From assembly GCF_052324685.1 (NCBI RefSeq), contig NC_135214.1, forward strand, positions 480,001-544,000: a DNA stretch of 64,000 nt, given 5' to 3'. Under the pieces are notes generated by a model that was not told where the DNA came from, did no database searches, and was given only the letters and a program-made list of their open reading frames with translations. Positions 62,272-64,000 of this stretch are shown here, piece after piece (positions within the stretch are counted from its first letter, which is position 1; every line of letters begins with the position of its first letter). A program made the translations under genes and the position numbers. Source of the DNA: Brachyhypopomus gauderio (Eukaryota > Chordata > Actinopteri > Gymnotiformes > Hypopomidae).

Positions 62272-63691
62272 TTAGGCTTTGAACCACCTGAGCAGTTTTT
62301 CTATATTGCTGCAAACTACACTTCCCTTGGCCGGCTGGATACTTGGATATGTCTGACTGTACTATTCAGCAGGGTGTTGGTCAATCATACACACAAAGGG
62401 ACGACTTGTACAATACATACTCATGGAAATTTCTTTTTCACAAACCTAAATAAAATAAAGATAAATATTTTTACTTTTTATAAAAAAAACTAATTCACCA
62501 GGTGATGCAAATGGAAAAACTCATTTATAGGCCTAATGCCTTCACTGTTATATAGGTCATTTCGGCTGCTTAGTTGTTATGGCTGATCACGCTGAAACTA
62601 GATAGAACCTAATAGATCAGTGAATATCTAATACAATCCCAGCCCTGAGACCCATCCCAGCTATCTTGAAATGATTAGTACAGTGGCATCCCTTTAAGTC
62701 TAGAACAGGGTTCCCACGGGTCCTTGAAATCCTTGAAAGTTTGTGAATCTGAAAAAATAAGTTCAAGGCCCTGGACAGCCGTCCTTGAAGGTCCTTGAAT
62801 ATTTTGGGGGGTTTGAAATTTCACATGGATGAAGACCGCAGTCAAGGAATAATAGGGCACAGTTGGTAGGAAGTCAATATTTACAAAAGATTGCTATGAA
62901 AAAGATTGTTATAATGTTTTAAATTTCTCATCGTTTGTTGAAAAATATGATCCGATATGATGGTTGTTTTAAGGATTTTAAGAAAGTCTGCAAAGTGATT
63001 CCTTTAGCATTAGTTCAATTAATCAAAAATGTCATTTTATATTCAGAGTTGAATGTTAAAAGTGAATGACTAACTTAGTTGACTTCAAGTGTAATAACAA
63101 GATTATCACTAATGGTATGAGACAAAAGATGTAATAGAGATTCTTTCAAGAAACATCCTAATACAAATTATAAAACCACAATGGCTTGTTAAATGGCCCA
63201 TATCTTCTAAAGTAAAAGAGACTCATTTCAAAATAATAAATAAGATATATACTGTAGCCATGTTTCTTGAAAGAAGATTTAAACTTGATGTGGATTCATG
63301 TCAGAAGATGAATTCCAGGAGCATTAGTTTTTTCATGTCAATATTCACAAAGTTTTTGCATGGACACTAGAAACTCGATTAATCTCAAACTTAACATTCT
63401 TTCTTTTGATACCATTTTACTTTATGCAGAAAACCTAAGTTCGGATTTCTCTGATTCCATAAATGTAGTCGTACTTAGCAAAATTCCACATTTACTACAG
63501 TAAGTGGAGTGGTTAAAAGCCTTCTTTTCTCTTTATGATTGAATTAATTAAGAATCATTAATTAGATTAAAAAACTTGGAAAATGTGTATGCATATGCAT
63601 ACGTGTATTATTGTTATTATTATTTATCTACTGTCAACATGTCATTATTTTGCCAGCACAAGTTCATTTAAAATTATACTGATTCTACAGG
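62272..63691. other. AT-rich stretch, no exon recognised
   Basis: Presumably rnf17 intron 12, if the gene continues. A fragment at about 62700-62830 (TTCCCACGGGTCCTTGAAAT, GTCCTTGAAGGTCCTTGAAT) resembles the end of a dispersed hAT-like repeat. No exon with Tudor motifs was seen. Confidence 0.5.
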
Positions 63692-63699
63692 GCCTATAC

Positions 63700-63930
63700 C
63701 AGGGGTGCTCATTACGTCGATCGCGAAGGAAGTGTCGGTCGATCGCGAAGGAATGTGCGTAGATCGCGTCACATAAAATAGTAGTAGATGAATCGCACAT
63801 CTGCACTGACGGTTGTATTTTGATTGACATTCACGGTAGCCAATCTGCAATCCACTCAACAAATTACGTTCGCCGCCACCCCGGTAGATCTTATAAGTAG
63901 CTCGCAAGCTGAAAACTGTGGGCACCCCTG
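63700..63930. mobile_element. Non-autonomous hAT-type MITE, 231 bp
   Basis: Perfect 8-bp target-site duplication GCCTATAC (63692-63699 and 63931-63938). Ends CAGGGGTGCTCATTACGTCG and, on the reverse complement of the right end, CAGGGGTGCCCACAGTTTTC share 8-11 bp of terminal inverted repeat. The interior repeats GATCGCGAAGGAA twice. Confidence 0.88.
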
Positions 63931-64000
63931 GCCTATACTGACTTTTACTTGGCAAAGTTTGGTCATTCTCCTGTAGAGAAATTTGTTTTTGTTCAGCACC

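Overview
This window is vertebrate nuclear DNA, almost certainly from a teleost fish. The genes are split by GT-AG introns, (CA/GT)n microsatellites are abundant, and there are tRNA-derived SINEs and small non-autonomous DNA transposons. Splicing the open segments by hand gives clear vertebrate orthologues. The species is not identifiable from sequence alone. There is no bacterial content, no CRISPR array and no rRNA operon.

Layout. (1) About 1-3300 is upstream flank with a palindrome-rich transposon. (2) About 3318-34343, plus strand, is a complete uggt2 (UDP-glucose:glycoprotein glucosyltransferase 2) in 40 coding exons, 1527 codons plus stop, ending in an RDEL ER-retrieval signal on a 17-nt last coding exon. 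(3) 36208-45604, minus strand, is a complete dnajc3 (P58IPK) in 12 exons, 503 codons. It converges on uggt2, the same tail-to-tail pair as on human chromosome 13. A textbook ER-stress response element lies about 150 bp upstream of its ATG. (4) 46316-48217, minus strand, is a complete four-exon fdx1 (adrenodoxin-type mitochondrial ferredoxin), 188 codons. (5) About 48.6-55.4 kb is a transposon- and minisatellite-rich interval with a Ty3/Gypsy RNase H remnant and an unrecognised, apparently broken multi-exon gene on the minus strand (52270-53995). (6) From 55611 rightwards, plus strand, is the 5' part of rnf17 (RING plus Tudor, germline piRNA pathway). Twelve exons are seen, and the last ends in a minisatellite that has multiplied its own splice donor. 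The rest of the gene is not visible in this window.

Together, uggt2 (glycoprotein folding sensor) and dnajc3 (ER co-chaperone) form an ER-proteostasis pair. fdx1 is mitochondrial and rnf17 is germline-specific. The introns carry an unusual load of long minisatellites: 19-22 bp x about 100, 23 bp x about 48, 22 bp x about 76, 12 bp x about 40, and others. Several are open in all frames and yield long spurious ORFs. Three hAT-type elements with 8-bp target-site duplications and two 174-bp inverted-repeat MITEs were delimited by eye. All exon boundaries come from splice consensus, phase and homology recalled from human proteins. No alignment was run.
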